Shown here: piece after piece, positions 5,615-6,208 of the stretch
Layout of the letters: every line of letters begins with the position of its first letter
How positions within the stretch are numbered: the stretch's first letter is position 1
Origin: Bacteriovoracaceae bacterium UBA2428
GTDB lineage: Bacteria > Bdellovibrionota > UBA2428
NCBI GenBank assembly: GCA_002343545.1
Contig: DDRA01000100.1
Location: forward strand, 6,911 to 13,118
Reading direction: 5' to 3'
DNA length: 6,208 bases
Position numbers and translations under genes: made by a program
Notes under the pieces: model-generated
The model's database searches: none
Seen by the model: only the letters and a program-made list of their open reading frames with translations
What the model was told of the DNA's origin: nothing

Positions 5615-5627
5615 GTTGATTTCCCCC
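5615..5627 (-). promoter_or_regulatory. Shine-Dalgarno-like site supporting the TTG start of the membrane protein
   Basis: On the minus strand GGGGG (5627-5623) followed by AAATCAAC lies 8 nt before TTG at 5614. The G-run before the alternative ATG at 5572 is about 18 nt away, too far to act as its ribosome binding site. This is the main reason for preferring TTG. Confidence 0.35.
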
Positions 5628-5653
5628 GAAAGACCGAGTGAGATCGGCGACCT

Positions 5654-6208
5654 ATGAAAGAAAAAGATACGACCGGCCGCACGCCGAGCCGCGCCGAACT
5701 CGCCCTCGAATACCACCGCGGCACCTTGATTCCGGCGGGAGCGGGAGCGGCGCGCCCCGGCAAGCTCGAGGTCGTCCCCTCGAAATCCGTCGTCACCCAA
5801 CGCGATCTAAGTTTCGCCTACACGCCCGGCGTCGCCGAACCTTGCCGGGTCATCGCGAAGGACCCCGACTCCGTCTACCAGTTCACCGCGAAGGGCAACC
5901 TCGTCGCGGTCATCTCGAACGGCACGGCCGTCCTCGGCCTCGGTAACATCGGTCCCCTCGCGGCGAAGCCCGTCATGGAGGGCAAGTCGGTCCTCTTCAA
6001 GAAGTTCGCCGACATCGACTGCTTCGACATCGAGATTCACGCCGAGACGATCGACGAGTTCGTCGAATGCGTGTGGCGTCTCGAGCCGACCTTCGGCGGC
6101 GTCAACCTGGAAGACGTCAAGGCGCCCGAGTGCTTCGAGATCGAGCGTCGCCTGCGCGAGAAGATGAACATCCCCGTCTTCCACGACGACCAGCACGGCA
6201 CGGCGATC
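5654..6208 (+). CDS. maeB: MaeB-type malic enzyme, N-terminal part (3' truncated by window end)
   Basis: The frame runs from ATG at 5654 to the last base, giving 185 residues. It converts L-malate to pyruvate and CO2 with reduction of NAD(P)+, supplying pyruvate and usually NADPH in the cytosol. Visible landmarks: [17 protein letters not shown] with the catalytic Tyr56, [21 protein letters not shown] (80-100), [17 protein letters not shown] with the likely catalytic Lys at 116/117, [18 protein letters not shown] with metal ligands Glu153 and Asp154, and [10 protein letters not shown] with the third acidic ligand in Asp178/179. The segment is very close to what I know of E. coli MaeB. The NAD(P)-binding domain lies beyond the window, as does any C-terminal phosphotransacetylase-like domain, so cofactor choice and full length cannot be judged. 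An in-frame TGA at 5639-5641 with no start codon in between fixes ATG 5654 as the start. The N-terminus carries about 20 extra Ala/Gly-rich residues compared with E. coli. No strong SD is visible. Confidence 0.93.
   Translation, partial: MKEKDTTGRTPSRAELALEYHRGTLIPAGAGAARPGKLEVVPSKSVVTQRDLSFAYTPGVAEPCRVIAKDPDSVYQFTAKGNLVAVISNGTAVLGLGNIGPLAAKPVMEGKSVLFKKFADIDCFDIEIHAETIDEFVECVWRLEPTFGGVNLEDVKAPECFEIERRLREKMNIPVFHDDQHGTAI

Noticed and set aside
4964..5641. 225-codon plus-strand open frame opposite the membrane protein
   Set aside because: No hydrophobic or domain pattern, whereas the minus frame shows two clean transmembrane segments; also no SD.
5615..5800. N-terminal extension of the membrane protein to a start at 5800
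   Set aside because: The extra 62 residues overlap the malic enzyme coding sequence and are Arg/Gly-rich without structure; TTG 5614 has a better placed purine run.
5807..6196. 129-codon minus-strand open frame opposite the malic enzyme
   Set aside because: The plus strand encodes highly conserved malic enzyme motifs throughout.

Overview
This is a GC-rich bacterial chromosomal segment, densely packed with genes on both strands. Codon third positions are strongly G/C, and the AT-rich patches are almost all at gene boundaries. The gene set (a PEGA-domain protein end, a long-chain acyl-CoA ligase coupled to an SCP2 protein, a secreted PA-domain subtilase, a MaeB-type malic enzyme) would suit a high-GC Gram-negative such as a member of the Bdellovibrionota or Myxococcota. 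That placement is an inference from gene content and style; nothing in the window fixes the taxon.

Layout. (1) Positions 3-506 (+): C-terminal end of a protein with a Pro/Ala-rich linker and a PEGA domain, followed by a short putative terminator. (2) 555-2360 and 2357-2710 (+): a two-gene operon with an ATGA stop/start overlap, encoding an AMP-forming long-chain acyl-CoA ligase and a small SCP2 sterol/lipid-carrier protein. (3) 2705-2812: a 108-bp imperfect inverted repeat that begins inside the SCP2 stop codon and has integron attC-like ends (GCCTAAC...GTTAGGC). It is followed by about 120 bp of GC-rich noncoding sequence and a perfect 15-bp bidirectional terminator (2935-2973). (4) 4778-2991 (-): a secreted S8 subtilase with signal peptide, I9-type propeptide and inserted PA domain. 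Its upstream region (4779-4999) is AT-rich and carries a TATAAC -10 candidate, a perfect 10-bp tandem direct repeat and two inverted repeats. (5) 5614-5000 (-): an unrecognised two-helix membrane protein. (6) 5654 to the window end (+): N-terminal 185 residues of a MaeB-type malic enzyme, divergent from the membrane protein with only about 39 bp between the chosen starts.

How the genes fit together. The ligase/SCP2 pair is a plausible fatty-acid activation and lipid-binding module, and malic enzyme supplies pyruvate and NADPH, but no shared pathway is shown by the sequence. The subtilase is a separate, probably individually regulated exported protease. The most unusual items are the attC-like element on the SCP2 stop codon and the GTAAG-N5-GTAAG repeat in the likely protease promoter. 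No tRNA, rRNA, CRISPR array, insertion sequence or integrase gene was seen.
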